DNA of 64,000 nt from Heterotrichella gracilis. Its lineage: Eukaryota > Sar > Xanthophyceae > Tribonematales > Xanthonemataceae. Numbering within the stretch: the first letter of the stretch is position 1; every line of letters starts with the position of its first letter. Below are positions 50,401-62,400 of the stretch, piece by piece. Both the position numbers and the translations under genes were made by a program. Below the pieces are notes generated by a model. It was given only the letters and a program-made list of their open reading frames with translations, ran no database searches and had not been told where the DNA came from. The stretch covers positions 62,001-126,000 of the forward strand of contig JAULBX010030263.1 of NCBI GenBank assembly GCA_032358255.1. Reading direction: 5' to 3'.

Positions 50401-53400
50401 CATCAAAACAGCCGTCCCCAAGCCGCACCTTGCCGGCAATGGGGATCCTGAAGGGCTCCGTGCAAAACACGTGCTTCCTGGCCAGCGCAATCAGGCTGGC
50501 GTTCACCGCGATGGTCAGCTCCATAGGCAGCTCGGGCGGCACCACCGAGGTGATGATCATCACGCAGTTGAGGTACAGCTTGAAGCGGGAGCGGTTGGGG
50601 TCAGCCAGGCCGTGGGACAGCACGTAGCCAGAGGCGGTGATGGCCACCGTGAGCAGGCAGGCGATGAAGAGGCCCGTCTCCCAGTTGTTGGCGGAGACCG
50701 AGTCGGTGGAGGCCAGGATGGTGCGCATGAGGCGGCCTGCGGGTGGGTGGTGGGTGCGGGGTAGTGGTGGGGGGGTCGGGGGTGGGGCACGCACGGTGTT
50801 GATCAGGGTGAGGATCGTGCACATGAGGCGGCCCGCGATTGAGGTGGTGTGGGGTTGTGGGGAGTGGGGTGTGCTGCATGTGGGGCTATGCACTGTGGCT
50901 GCGGGTGGATAGGAGATGAGGGCACAGCTACCTTGCCCAGATATACATTTAAATCCTACCCTTGGAAAGGGCATTTACGGTGTTAATTGGCATCTATGAT
51001 ATCTTTCAATTGATATCTATTGAGATCCCTGTCTACAGCAGCACCAGCAGCAGCACCACCCACCTTGCGCCGTCTCAAACCCTGTGCGCAGCACCACTGC
51101 CACGCAGCCGTGGTCGGGGGCGCGCACGCGCGCCGCCTTGTCGCCCGCGTGCTGCAGCACCTTTGTCCCGCCAAACACCACGTGCTCCTTGTGGTGCTTC
51201 ACAGACAGGCGCCGGTCGGTGCCAAGGGAGGAGGCGTCGATGGCGTCGGAGGGGGAGTCGCCGATGGGGGACTTCCACTGGGGGGTGGACTCGCCTGCGG
51301 GTGGCGGGAAGGGTGGAGACATCGCTTTGCTTTGCATGGACTGCAATTGCAGTAGCTATGCATGGCGTATTACAGTAGCAAATGAGAGCTCACAGCTTAT
51401 TAGACTGCGATTGCATATGCTGTGCAATGTGCACACTCTGATTTGATAAACATGGTCCGTTTGTCATTGTGGCATCCATTGTAATTTTGATGCGTCCCTT
51501 AGATGATGGTCACATTGCGCAAAAGCCACAGTTGCGCACAATCTGAGCACATGTTCCGCTGTACCAGACGTCACCCCCAGCCCCCACCTGTGAGCACCGC
51601 CTCATCCACAATGCATGTCCCCGCCAGCAGCAGGCAGTCAGCGGGAACCACGCGAGGGTCATTGGGGCCTGCAAAGGGAGGAGGAGGCGTTGAGGGGCGG
51701 TTGTACGCTGTGTGTGTGGTGGGATAGGGGCATTGTGAGGCGGATGTAGATTGAGGGGAGTGCACCTGAAATTTGATGAGCCGAGATAGGCAAGTTCTGG
51801 CATTTTGCAAAAGCATGGCAGGGCTAAAGCGACAGAGAAGGTGAGGGGGGTTGCATGTGCCTGCATAGGGCAGTGCTGGATGGACACCTGGCTCATGGAG
51901 AGGCCATGTGGGCCACCTGCTGCCCATCATCCCCATGCATGCATGGCCTCACCCACGGAGTCTCATTGTGTGGATCACTTTGTGCCAATCGATAGATTTC
52001 CATATAACCTCCATGATCGACCCATTGCTCACCCCCTGACCAACCTCAAAAGTTGGGCAAGCCATTCCTCATCCCCCCCTTCCTCCTACCCACATTCCCG
52101 CCCTTGTTCCCGTTCCCACCTGCGCCTGAGGGCCTCCCCAGAGAAATCACGTCCCCGGGGACCAGCGCCTGCCCCGAAATCTTCTCCCACTTTCCCCCCC
52201 GCAGCACCATCACGGGCTGCGCAGGCGTCTGCATGGAGTGCAGCTCGCCCAGGTTGCGCAGGCGCTGGTTGACCACCGTGCACTCAAACATGATCAGCAT
52301 GCCCAGGGTGAACATGGAGTAGTACCTGCGGGGGGTGGGTGTAGGGTTTAGGGTGAACATGGAGTAGTAGCTGCGGAGGGGGTTAGGGTTTAGGGTTTAG
52401 GGTGAACATGGAGTAGTACCTGCAGGGTGGTGGGGTGGTGGTGCAAGGTGAGGATGGGAGGAGCGCCATGCACCGTGCTTGCGATGGTTGCGCCCATTGT
52501 GCTCGGAGAAGGAATACAGGCGCTGTCTGGTGCCCCAACGGCGGCAAGGATGCATTTGCCAGTGTAGTTGCCCCCCAAATTGATCGTTAACATCGTTTGG
52601 ATAATGGCCACACGTGCCATGCACTGGGCCATGCAAGTACTGTGCCGGGCTCTATGCCATGCATGTCCACAGTGCCATGCGCAGTGGCTGTGCACGCCCC
52701 CACCGCCCCGCCTCCTCCCCTCCCCCCCAGCCGCCTCACCAGTACTCGTCCAGGCACCACAGGAACACGCAGAACACCTGGAACACGAAGAAGGGCGCAA
52801 GCAGCTGCTCCTTGAGGAGGTCCAAGAAGGAGGGCGCAGGCACCGCAATCACGTTGGGGCCCCACTTTTCGAGTGCCGCGGCCACCTTGGCAGCGGTGCC
52901 GTACCCCCCCGCCTTGCGGTAGGTTTCGAAGGGGTCCTGTGGGCGTGGGGGTGGGTCAGAGGGGGGGGATGGGGTGTGAGGTATGGGGAGGGCGCTGGTG
53001 GGTGGCGAGGGGGGTCCTATATGCATGCATATGGGTGGCAGGGCAAAAAAGGGAGGCGGTGTGGAGAGTAGTGCTGGCGGGTGTGAGATGGTTTTAAATG
53101 TGAATACAGGGTTGTTGCGTGCACCCTATGCAGTGGTGGTTGCCATACCTTGGTGGGGTAGGCCAGCTTGGCAAAGTGGTTGTTTTCTTTGTCGTAGATG
53201 AACTTGCGCTTCTGCCACACAAAGCTGACCTCCGCCTTCTCATCGAGGGGCGTCTTCTTCTTAGGCGGGACCCTGCGGCGCGCGACCACCGCCGCCCCCC
53301 CTGGTGGGGGCTCCTCCTACACACGCAAGGGGGGGTGGGGGGTGGTGACTAACATTCTCCCCAGTGGTATGTAGCAGCGCAGGGCAAGGGCGGCTGCAGT

Positions 53401-54139
53401 GCGCACTCACCATAGGCTTGCTCTCCAGCTCTATGATCTCCTTCTTGCCGTGGAATTCGGTCGGCACCACCTGCGGAATATATACGTCAGGATGTTCCTT
53501 GGCGCCGGCAGTGGCAGCAAAACGTGAGGCAGATGCATGGGGTGGCTACCTTGACGTGCGTTGCGAAGTAGGGGTGCGAGGTCTTGACGAACCGGAAGAA
53601 GCACCGTACGTCCACGCTCCACACCTCGAACAGCAGCACCACGATTTGCAGTGCGAAGATGGCAGCCATGACAATGCAAGTGTCCCTGAGTGCGTCCCTG
53701 CAAACCACAGCAGCTGTCAATAAGGTTGGGCATTACAGCCGGTTTGATCCCAGGATATTGCATATTCGGCGTGACGCCTTGGTTGCAGAGTGTGAAGCAT
53801 ACGACAAGGTTGCTTTGCTGACTAGTGCAGTGGCAGTCTGAGATTGCCCAGCAGGTTACCATTGCTCGTAGACGCGGCCGTGCGCGAGCTTGACAGACAA
53901 CAGCGAGTAGGCCAAATAGAAGGGCTGCGTGTCTGCCCTGGCAGTTGAGGGCCTCTTGAAGTACAGCTGGATCTTCTTCAAGTGCTTGTTCTTGGCTGCA
54001 TGGGGCAAGGCGGTGTTATACACAGGTGTGCACATAGGGGCGATCTGCGGGTGCGGTGTGCGATGACCGTACCTGCTGGGTGTGGGTGGTCATTGGGTCG
54101 TAGCCGTTCTTTATCAAACACAATCTCTGGGCTCGCCAT
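44452..54139 (-). CDS. PDR2: P5A-type ATPase (PDR2/MIA, Spf1, ATP13A1 group)
   Basis: Twenty-one exons, about 1276 aa: 54139-54073, 53995-53860, 53697-53550, 53470-53411, 53316-53149, 52936-52740, 52325-52120, 51668-51588, 51294-51064, 50736-50429, 50156-49907, 49486-49228, 48997-48820, 48371-48277, 47761-47578, 47236-47046, 46836-46593, 46180-45968, 45679-45482, 45287-45145, 44725-44452. Motifs: VLTGES (split between exons 8 and 9), [20 protein letters not shown] (membrane signature of P5A), [13 protein letters not shown], phosphorylation site [26 protein letters not shown] and AKGAPEVM (nucleotide domain), [28 protein letters not shown]. Membrane segments follow on both sides. Family members sit in the ER and remove mis-inserted transmembrane helices; plant PDR2/MIA mutants are defective in phosphate response and pollen. 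Slightly longer than usual because of Gly/Ala/Ser-rich insertions in exons 11 and 17. Several introns carry copies of neighbouring exon edges. Confidence 0.95.
44780..44890 (-). repeat. Echoes of the start of P5A exon 21
   Basis: The exon edge (GGATGCTGATGCTCATGCCC, near 44706) recurs as GGATGCTATTGCTCACGC at 44787 and as AGATGCTATTGCTCC at 44877. All lie in the intron before the exon and among GGGTTTAGGG runs. Confidence 0.55.
47401..47500. repeat. Short tandem duplication in a P5A intron
   Basis: Two or three diverged units share TACAGCAG followed by GTGACGCGTGTCCCACA or GTGATGCGTGTCCCACA, about 50 bases apart, in the intron between exons 15 and 16. Confidence 0.6.
49826..49875 (-). repeat. 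Echo of the end of P5A exon 11
   Basis: Copy contains GCCTGCTCCAGCAGGTCTCC; the exon end at about 49923-49942 contains GCCTGCTCCAGCGGGTCCCC. It lies in the downstream intron, flanked by TTTAGGGTTTGG on both sides, and includes a donor-like CCCACCAGTAGC. Confidence 0.8.
50808..50843 (-). repeat. Echo of the start of P5A exon 10
   Basis: GTGCACATGAGGCGGCCCGC at about 50817 repeats GTGCGCATGAGGCGGCCTGC of the exon edge near 50721. It sits in the upstream intron and is preceded by GATCAGGGTGAGG. Confidence 0.75.
52304..52427 (-). repeat. P5A exon 7 start present in three copies joined by telomere-like repeats
   Basis: AGGGTGAACATGGAGTAGTA occurs at about 52304, 52350 and 52400, each followed by CCTGC or GCTGC. 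Copies two and three are directly preceded by TAGGGTTT runs, the last by GGTTAGGGTTTAGGGTTT. The exon's own AGGGT matches the telomere heptamer at the junction, so repeat and exon copy are fused seamlessly. Confidence 0.92.
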
Positions 54140-54666
54140 TGTGCCTGCTCCAAGAGCCCTGCTTTCAAGCCTTCCAACCTGGTCACCCTGTGGTCATGGC
54201 TGCCGGAAATCAACGCCCTGTTTGTCACTCTGCGTACACCAATAGGTCCTGCGTGTGCCAGCACTAGTAGTCCAATGTGAACCTCCCGGCATAGCTTAAA
54301 GGTTGTTGCTGTTCACTCTGAGGAAGTCCACTGGAACAAACCCAACATTTCGATTAATAAAAATACATTTGTTTTTGCAGGTATTTCCGGAAATGCCTCA
54401 AATTACCCATCACCCAGCCATCACCCTAGATACAAGCGAAAAGTTGCGTTGTAAACAGCATTTGTTGTCCTTGTGCGCACCCAAGCCAGGTTGTCCGCTT
54501 CTCTGTGTCAAATATACGGTCGTGTTTGTACTTGCAAGGCGCCGCAGTAATCGAGCTCCAACGTTTGCCGAGGGACTTGGCGCCAACATCGATTCAGGTT
54601 TCAAGGAACTCAGCGCAATGACTCCCTAGCCCTTGGCCGCGTAGCATACCAACTTGGGCAGCAACC
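54140..54666. promoter_or_regulatory. Divergent promoter region, P5A ATPase / LAZ1-like gene
   Basis: 527 bases between two start codons facing apart. Relatively AT-rich around 54335-54375. No defined motif can be assigned. Confidence 0.45.
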
Positions 54667-57567
54667 ATGTGGCTCGACGAGTGGTCAGCCAGGCTTGTCG
54701 CTGGGCTTTTCTCCCTGGTAGCCCTGTGCCTGTCGCTGCTGCAGGTAGGGACCCGCCATTGCACCACAGCGGTTGATCCAAAAGCATTGTTGGGTGGGGT
54801 TTCTCTGACTCAACCTGCCACCCCCTGCAGATAATTTCGCATCTGAAGCACTACAATGAGCCCACCTTCCAGGTATGGACACAAAGTGGGGAGTGATCTT
54901 GCACTGTTGCCAACTGGGTGCCTGCTTGACCCACACTTTGAACCTGCTCTGGTACTGACACTCCAGTCTGCGCTGCAGCGGTACATCGTCCGTATATTGT
55001 TTATGGTTCCAGTCTATGCAGTATGTTCCTTTTTCTCTTTGATGTTCGTGGACCAAGCGGTCTACATCGAGTCAGCTCGGGACTGGTACGTTTATGTAAC
55101 CGGTTTGGCCTCTGCCTGCTGGCAAACGTGGCTCTTTTTCCCTTGATAGCTTCTGCAATAGCTGTGCCCAACACAAAACGGTGGCTATGCAGCTACGAGG
55201 CATGGGTCATCTACAACTTCCTGTCCCTGTGCTTGGCCTACGTTGGGGGTGCAGGGGCTGTGGAGGTCAAGATGAACGGCTATACCCTGCTGCCGTCCCG
55301 CCTCCAGTGCACATGCTGCCTACCCCCCTTGCCTGTGAACGGCCACTTTGTCCGGAGAACCAAGCAAGGGACCCTCCAGTTTGTGTTTCTGAAGCCGATG
55401 CTGGCGCTGGTGACAGTGTGCACGTATGCCACAGGCCACTACACGCCTGGGGACTGGTCACCCAACAACGCGTACGTGCTTGGCCCTGTACTGTGTTTCA
55501 AGCTCTGTGCATTCTTAGTGTGCTTCCGTGGTGCTGAACCCCAAGGTTGCGGCCCTTGTTGCAGGTACCTGTGGGTGCAAATAGCGTACAACGTGACCTA
55601 CACCACGGCGCTGTACTCTATCCTGCTGTTCTATTTGGGCACCCACACCCTGCTGCTGCCCTTCAAGCCCCTGCTGAAGTTCATCGTCATCAAGTCGGTC
55701 ATCTTCTTGACGTTCTGGCAGGTGAGGCGCATAAGTGGAGTCCCAGTGCCATGTAGAGGAGCTGTTTTGCGCGGCATGTGCAAGGCTGTTACCTGCATCC
55801 CAGCAGCACAGCCAGATATGCAGTCTGTCTTGCACATGCGACGCTAAGCAGTAGACTGGATTACTGGCATGCAATGTAGCCAAGTGCTACAGCGCATATC
55901 GCACTTGGCGGTCTGCTTTACCCCAGCTGGGTGTATCAAAGGTCCTGTATGTCAGGGACAAACGCTGACCGTTTTGCGCTCGCAGGGTCTGTTCATTTCC
56001 ATCCTCACCAGCATTGGCAAGACAGCCGCCCAAGACGGGGCGGACCTGCAGAACTTCTTGATATGCATTGAGATGCTGCCCGCCGCCGTGCTCCTGTGGT
56101 TTGCCTTCCCGTACTGGGAGTACAAAGTGGAAGGTAGGGCAACCATCGATTGTCGTGTACATGGTTGGTAAAGACTTGTGAAAGACAGGACTGTATCATA
56201 GCTTGGGCATGGCGTGCGGCGGTAACTGGTGGATGCATCTGCACCTGGCGCACGCGTGGTGTCTGTAACCCTAGGGCACATTAGCCACACAGCGCGGGCA
56301 TGGTGCTTTTAAAGGGAACGGGCAGCACGCACATGCCCCACCACCACCACCACCACCGCACCCACCCAGCTTCATTCACCACTGCCATGCATATGTGATA
56401 CACCCCAGCCACCCACGCCTCGCACCCTCCCTGCCTCCCACAGGCCAGGCCAACACCGGCATCACCGGCAACGTGACCCACGCCATCTCCATCCGCGACG
56501 TGGTCAGCGACACGGTGCACCAGTTTGCGCCAGCCTACCAGGAGTATGTCCTCTACAGGTGAGCTGGCACGGGGTGGTAGCGGGTGCGGGTGGGATGTGG
56601 TGTATTATGTATATTATAGGTATTTGAATGCAAGGTCAGGGGGCGCGGGGGATAGTAGCTGGCGCGGGTGGTGGGGGACCGGTGATGGGGGCGGGTAAGC
56701 CTATACCGATATGGGTTTGATGGCAGACGGTGGCGTACGGTAGGGAGATGGGTGGGACAGCGCAGACAAGCCTTTGTCAGTGAACAGGCGGCACATATGG
56801 CATATCCACATATGGCACACCTAAGCGTTCACAAACGCATGTATGGCTTGCTCAAATGAATATGGCATCAGCTTAAATGAAGTGGGTCTGCAGTAAGCAT
56901 AAGTCGGATTTACAGGCAAGCAAATTATGTCGTTTGCTTATATACGTGTGTGGTTCTTTCCAGTGACGGCGGCGTGTCCAAGGTGAACAAGAGTGGCAAG
57001 GCGGCCCCCAAGGGCGCCAAGCCCCCGCCTGTGAAGGACGATGCCAACCTGCTGGCAAACATGGAACTAGGGGCAGCCGCGGGGTGGCAGGTGGGTGGTA
57101 GGGAGTTTTGGGGGCTGTGTGTACCTGTTTCCGTTCCTTGCACTGAGAAGGGGAATGGGAGAGGGCGTGAATGGGAGTGGGAAATGAATGAGAAGAGGAT
57201 GGGGGAATGGGAGAGGGGCTGCATTGTCCAATAGCCTGGACGTGAGGGTGGCATGCATGGATGGCCACGCCAGGCCTGCATTCTCCTCCCTCCCTCCTCT
57301 CTCCCCCTCACATGCACACCATCTAACCCCCACCCTTGACCTCACCACCCGCAGGTGGATGGCGGCACCAGCCCCTCTGGCGTGGGTGCCACAGATGATG
57401 CTGACCTGGACGCACCCGTGGGCATGCATGGCAAATACCTGAAGAAGGAGACGTCCATGGTGGAGGAGGTGCAGCAAGGGGGGCAAGGGAGCGAGGGGGC
57501 ACCGGGGGGCGCGCCGGCCAAGGGGGCGAACAAAAACTGGATGGATGTGGAGTTAGATGAGAAGTGA
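54667..57567 (+). CDS. LAZ1: LAZ1/TMEM184 (DUF300, Ost-alpha-like) membrane protein
   Basis: Nine exons: 54667-54744, 54831-54872, 54979-55085, 55193-55471, 55565-55721, 55986-56133, 56444-56558, 56964-57090, 57355-57567; 421 aa. Starts MWLDEWSARLVAGLFSLVAL (first helix), then IISHLKHYNEPTFQ, RYIVRILFMVPVYAVCSFF, YEAWVIYNFLSLCLAYVGG, GTLQFVFLKPMLALVTV, YNVTYTTALYSILLFYLGTH, PLLKFIVIKSVIFLTFWQG and NFLICIEMLPAAVLLWFAFP, giving seven helices in the family order. The C-terminal 140 aa are hydrophilic and Gly/Lys-rich. Plant LAZ1 proteins are tonoplast proteins affecting brassinosteroid signalling, vacuole integrity and hypersensitive cell death; animal TMEM184 and Ost-alpha are relatives. Molecular activity is unproven. 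Exon phases all close; identification is strong. Confidence 0.93.
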
Positions 57568-59495
57568 GGAGGGGAGGGGAGGGGCAGCGCGGGCAGGGGT
57601 ATATTGCAGTCCCTGTAGCGCGAGCTTGGGCATGGTGGTTTGATGGGAGCATCTGCCGCCCCGCCCCATGGGGCGCACGTAGGGTCGACAAAATCCTGGG
57701 TAGGGTTTGGAGGGGAGCAGCGTGCAGGGGTGGTGCTGCTGCCGGTTGGCTGGGGGTTGGGGGAGGAGGGAGGGGGGGTAAACACCGGCAGCGCGTGTCC
57801 CCTGGCACCCCCATTGCCCACACACATTTTTGGGGATCACCGCTGCGTTTTTCACCAACTGGCTCGTGAGAGGCTTCCTCACAGTGTGGCATTGACCGTG
57901 GGCCGGGCTTGCACCAGTGGCTGCGCCGCATGGGCTTGCGCTGCAGCGGGGCGGCGTGGGCCCTCGCAATCAGCGCATGGGTACCTGCCACCTGCGCCCT
58001 GCAGCCACCGGCAATTATTGTAGCCCCCTGGCCGCCAGTGACTGCAGCCGTCGGCTACCCAATACCAATACATCCTGTCCATATTGACTGGTGGTGATCT
58101 GGTTGGCCGGTTGCAAACTATAAGCGCTCGCCGTTGGCCGTCAGGCAATTGTTGTACATATTGACTAGGGTAGCACAGCAGCTACAGTGAGAGGGGTGCA
58201 ACTCGCCACTGCCTGACCTTGGCCTACTGTTTTGAGGGCAACATTTTTTAGTGAAGTCATTTCCAATTGTATAGGCCTGAACTTAGAAGCTGTGGCCGCC
58301 GCTGTGACCCAGTGTTTGCCGTTGCGCACCAACTGTAACAGGGACAACATTGTTTACAAGCAGGCTTGCAAGGCAAGCGCCACGGCTGTGCCATGTCTTA
58401 CCCCTGGGCCAGGACCTGGCGATTACTGCCTCAGCCACAGCCACAGTGGGTTGGACCCTCACTGTAACAGTGACAACGTTGTTTACAAAAGCAGGATTGC
58501 AGGCTGCTTGTACTGCAATCTGTCGTTGCCAATTACCTGCGATGCAGCCTGCGGACAGGGTAAATATTATATGACTCATTTAGGAACAATGTATATGGCT
58601 GTCTGAGTGCCCTCTGGCAATCTGCATTTTCACCCATACAATGCCTTACAATCATCATAGTTGCCAAGTGCATATTGGTGCATTGTGCGGTAGGCAGTTA
58701 ACTGTCAGGCCCACAATGCACATCCCGGAGTCTGCAACGTCCTGTGGCATAGCCGCACACATTGCACATATGGATTATGCATGTGTAACACCCTCAACAA
58801 GCGGATCAAGTTCCCAAATAGGCCTGCCCTGTCATTTGTCGCACCGCACTCCAGGCCAGTCCATTCAGGGGCATGTCCTGGAGCCCACAGATGATATCAG
58901 CATGTTATCCATTTGGTAGTAGCTTATAGGCTTTGTTGGAGGCCTTGATCCCACAATGTAAGTTTCAGATGCGGTTTATGGGCCCTGGCGCGCATATGTG
59001 GTGCACAGAGATTCCAACGTCTCCAGGCACGCCCAGCAGCACAAGGGGCATGCCAATGGTTACACACCACCTTCCTCGCTCAGGGCAGCACTACCCTCCC
59101 CAGTCATTTGGTGGTGTCATGCACATGGTGCTGTTATGCATGCCTTTGGGGCGGTGGTAACGCTCAGGGGTTGCGGGAAATGTTTTCACCAGGGTGCTAT
59201 TCTAGTAAACCCTTGCCTAAACCCTACTGGACAACTTCAGCCGCTGGTGGCACTTCAACGAAGCATAAACAGCTGCAACGGCAGGCAGACAATCCAACCA
59301 GGCCTATTTTGCTTCAGGGAAAACCAAGCACTCAGTAGTTGCGGTCGCTACTACACCCACCTGTGGGAGACCTGACGAGTACCGAGTGTCACTAGCTGTA
59401 CGCAGAAACTTACCAACTGGCCCTCCTTACACAGCAACAGCCAGTAGCGTTGCGCGCTCACCAGGCAGATGCTGTAGGACGTTGGGTTTGTCAGA
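57568..59495. other. Long spacer between LAZ1-like gene and CPSF3
   Basis: 1.9 kb containing the 3' side of LAZ1 and the CPSF3 promoter. A short duplicated segment is at 58330-58505. Open frames of up to 127 codons lack any similarity I recognise. Confidence 0.4.
58330..58505. repeat. Intergenic direct repeat, about 130 bp apart
   Basis: ACTGTAACAGGGACAACATT then GTTTACAAGCAGGCTTGCA (about 58332) recurs as ACTGTAACAGTGACAACGTT then GTTTACAAAAGCAGGATTGC (about 58462). The unit is about 43 bases with several substitutions. Confidence 0.75.
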
Positions 59496-62400
59496 ATGAG
59501 CAAGCGCAAGCCTGGAGGCGAGGATGAGGGCCCATCCACCAGCGGCGCGCCCATGGTGCAGATTATGCCCCTGGGCGCGGGCCAGGAAGTGGGCAGGTCC
59601 TGCATTATCCTCAAGTACATGTGAGTGTCACTTCTTGTAGCGTGGCCCCCTTTCACGCAGGCAAATCAACGCCCTGCACTATGCATGCATTTCGTGTATA
59701 TGCATGCACTTCACCGCATCAAGTAGCTTTGCCCAAAAGCGACACGAACCCTGCATGCATACAGGTTTTCCTTTGCGTTGTTGCAGTTATACCAACCAAC
59801 GCCACCGCTATACCTGGACAAAACAATGCGTGCTGTTGCACCAAACCACTCTTCCCCAGCATCCACATTCACGCAACAGCTGTACTGGTGCAACGCTGGC
59901 ACATTGCAAGCGAGTAGATACTCTCCAATCGTGCCACTGTTGCTGCTTTTGACCCTCAACCCTTCCGCAGGGGGAAAACCGTCATGTTCGACTGCGGGGT
60001 GCACCCGGGGTTCTCAGGAATCCACTGCCTACCCCTGTTTGATGAGATAGCCTTGGACACAGTGGACGTCATCCTGGTCACCCACTTTCACCTGGACCAC
60101 TGCGCAGCGGTACCCTACGTGGTGGGCAAAACTACGTTCAAGGTGCTGGCAAAACCCTAGCAAAAACCCTACCACCATGCGCAATCCACTAGCAAACCCC
60201 ACAACCAGTGGCATGATTCCTAGCAAAACCCTACAACTGCTGCCCATCTGCATCACTGCAGCACAGGAGCCCAACACAGCTGGACACCAAAATGGTTCCA
60301 ATTCAGGGGCGCTATGGCTCCAGTGCATGACGCACCCACCAAGATTGTTTTCCAGACCCTGATGCAATACTTTCCTCCGTTTCAGGGTCGCATCTTCATG
60401 ACGCACCCCACCAAGGCCATCTTCCAGACCCTGCTGAGGGACTTCATCAAGGTGAGCAAGGGGAGCAGCGACGAGGGGCTGTATGGGGAGGCGGACCTGG
60501 AGAAGGCAATGGCGGTCAGCGAGACGATAGACTTCCACCAGACACTGGATGTGGACGGAATCAAGGTGGGTGGGGTGCAGTCACGGCCCAATGATTGTTT
60601 TATTTGAATATAAATATAGAAAGCTTTTTAGGTCTTGTTGTAATTAATCTGGACGCATGCAACTGCAAATAAATTGTTGACAATCATGGTGGCATTTACA
60701 AGCCATGTTACGGAAGACAAATCTGCATCGAACTGCTCATATCTCAATAAATCTCCCCTGGAGTTGACAGACCCGTGCCACCCACTCCCCCCATGCAGAC
60801 CTGCTCCCGCCCCAATCATAGTCAAATTTTCCGTGCACAAATTCTCCCCCGACCCCATAACACCCCTCCCCTTCCCCCCCCCTGCAGATCTGCCCCTACC
60901 GCGCCGGCCACGTGCTTGGCGCCGCCATGTTCCAGGTTGAGATAGGCGGCCTGAGGGTGCTGTACACCGGGGACTACAGCAGGGTGGTGGACAGGCACCT
61001 GGCGCCTGCAGACCTGCCCGAGGTCAAGCCCGATATAGGTGGGTGGGTGCGTGGTGGTGGTGGTGGTGGTGGTGGAGGGTGTGGGGTAAGGGGAGTTGCC
61101 TTACGATTTAGATGGAATGAGGTAGGTGGGACCTGGTGTGGGGGGTGGGGATGGGGGGCTGTAAGCTGAGGTGGTGCTGTGTTGCGGCTGACCAACCCCT
61201 TTCCCTGCATGCTTCAGTGATTGTCAAATTGGAGTCCACCTGCATGTCCAGCAGCGCAATATGACAAAATTACAAGTAAATGAATGCTGAAGAAACGACA
61301 AAAAGCCCGCAATCGACTGTCGCATGTACTTGGGCCAACGGCAATCCCCAGTAATGCTAATCCCATTCCCCTCCCCTTTACAGTGATTGTTGAGTCCACC
61401 TACAGCGTGTCCCGCCACCTGCCCCGGGAGCAGCGCGAGCTCCGCTTCACCATCACAGTGAAACCCTAGTAACAAATTAGCGCGGAAAAATACTGGTGAA
61501 TTGTCAGCAGTGTAGCATCCTCTGCATCAGAATCGCAAGCACACACCCCTCATCCTGACCCCATTTCCCTCCCCTTCACAGTGATCGTTGAGTCCACCTA
61601 CGGCGTGTCCCGCCACCTCCCCCGGGAGCAGCGTGAGCACCGATTCACCGAGATGATCCATGCGGTGGTGGCCAGGGGCGGGAGGCTGCTGCTGCCGGTG
61701 GTGGCGCTGGGGAGGGCGCAGGAGCTGCTGCTCATTCTAGAGGAGGTAGGGTTTTGGCTGTGGTTAGGGTTGGTGTTAGGGTCTGGTAAGGGTTTGAGGT
61801 GCAGAAGCTCCTGTTCATCGTGGAAGAGGTATGTGTGGGTGGGGGAGGGAGAGGAATCTTGGGGTAAGGCTATCGCAGGGCTCGGTTGGCTGTGGTTAAG
61901 GGTTACGTTTGGGCATTGCCAAGATGCTGCTGGTGTACCTCCCATCCTGCATCACAGCACTTTCCTGACTTCCCCTAGTACTGGCACCGCTATCTACCAT
62001 TTACCATCTACAATCTACCACCCCTCTCCACTCACTCCCTTGCCCCCCGCCTCCCCTCCAGTACTGGGTGCGCCACCCCGAGCTGCACAATGTGCCCATC
62101 TACCAGGCCAGTTCCATGGCAGCCAAGGCGCTGTCGGTGTACCAGACATACATAGAGATGATGAACGACAACATCAAGGCGGCCTTCCAGGTGCGCAGGG
62201 AAGTCCTAGCACGCTGCTGTACTTGAGACACATACATTAGAAACATGGAGCATAGTAGATGTTCATGCGCGCAACCTGATACCCCTCCCAACCCCCAAAA
62301 ATGACCCTTGGCCCCCTTGGGCTCCAGGTGTCCACCCCTCTTATGTACAAGCACGTGCGCCACTTCGAGTTTTTCAAAACCTAACAGAACTCTTATAAAA

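Noticed and set aside
61382-61470. Mutually exclusive alternative exon 5 of CPSF3
   Set aside because: It has an acceptor but no donor and diverges after 70 bases, so it is better seen as a truncated copy, although poison-exon use is possible.
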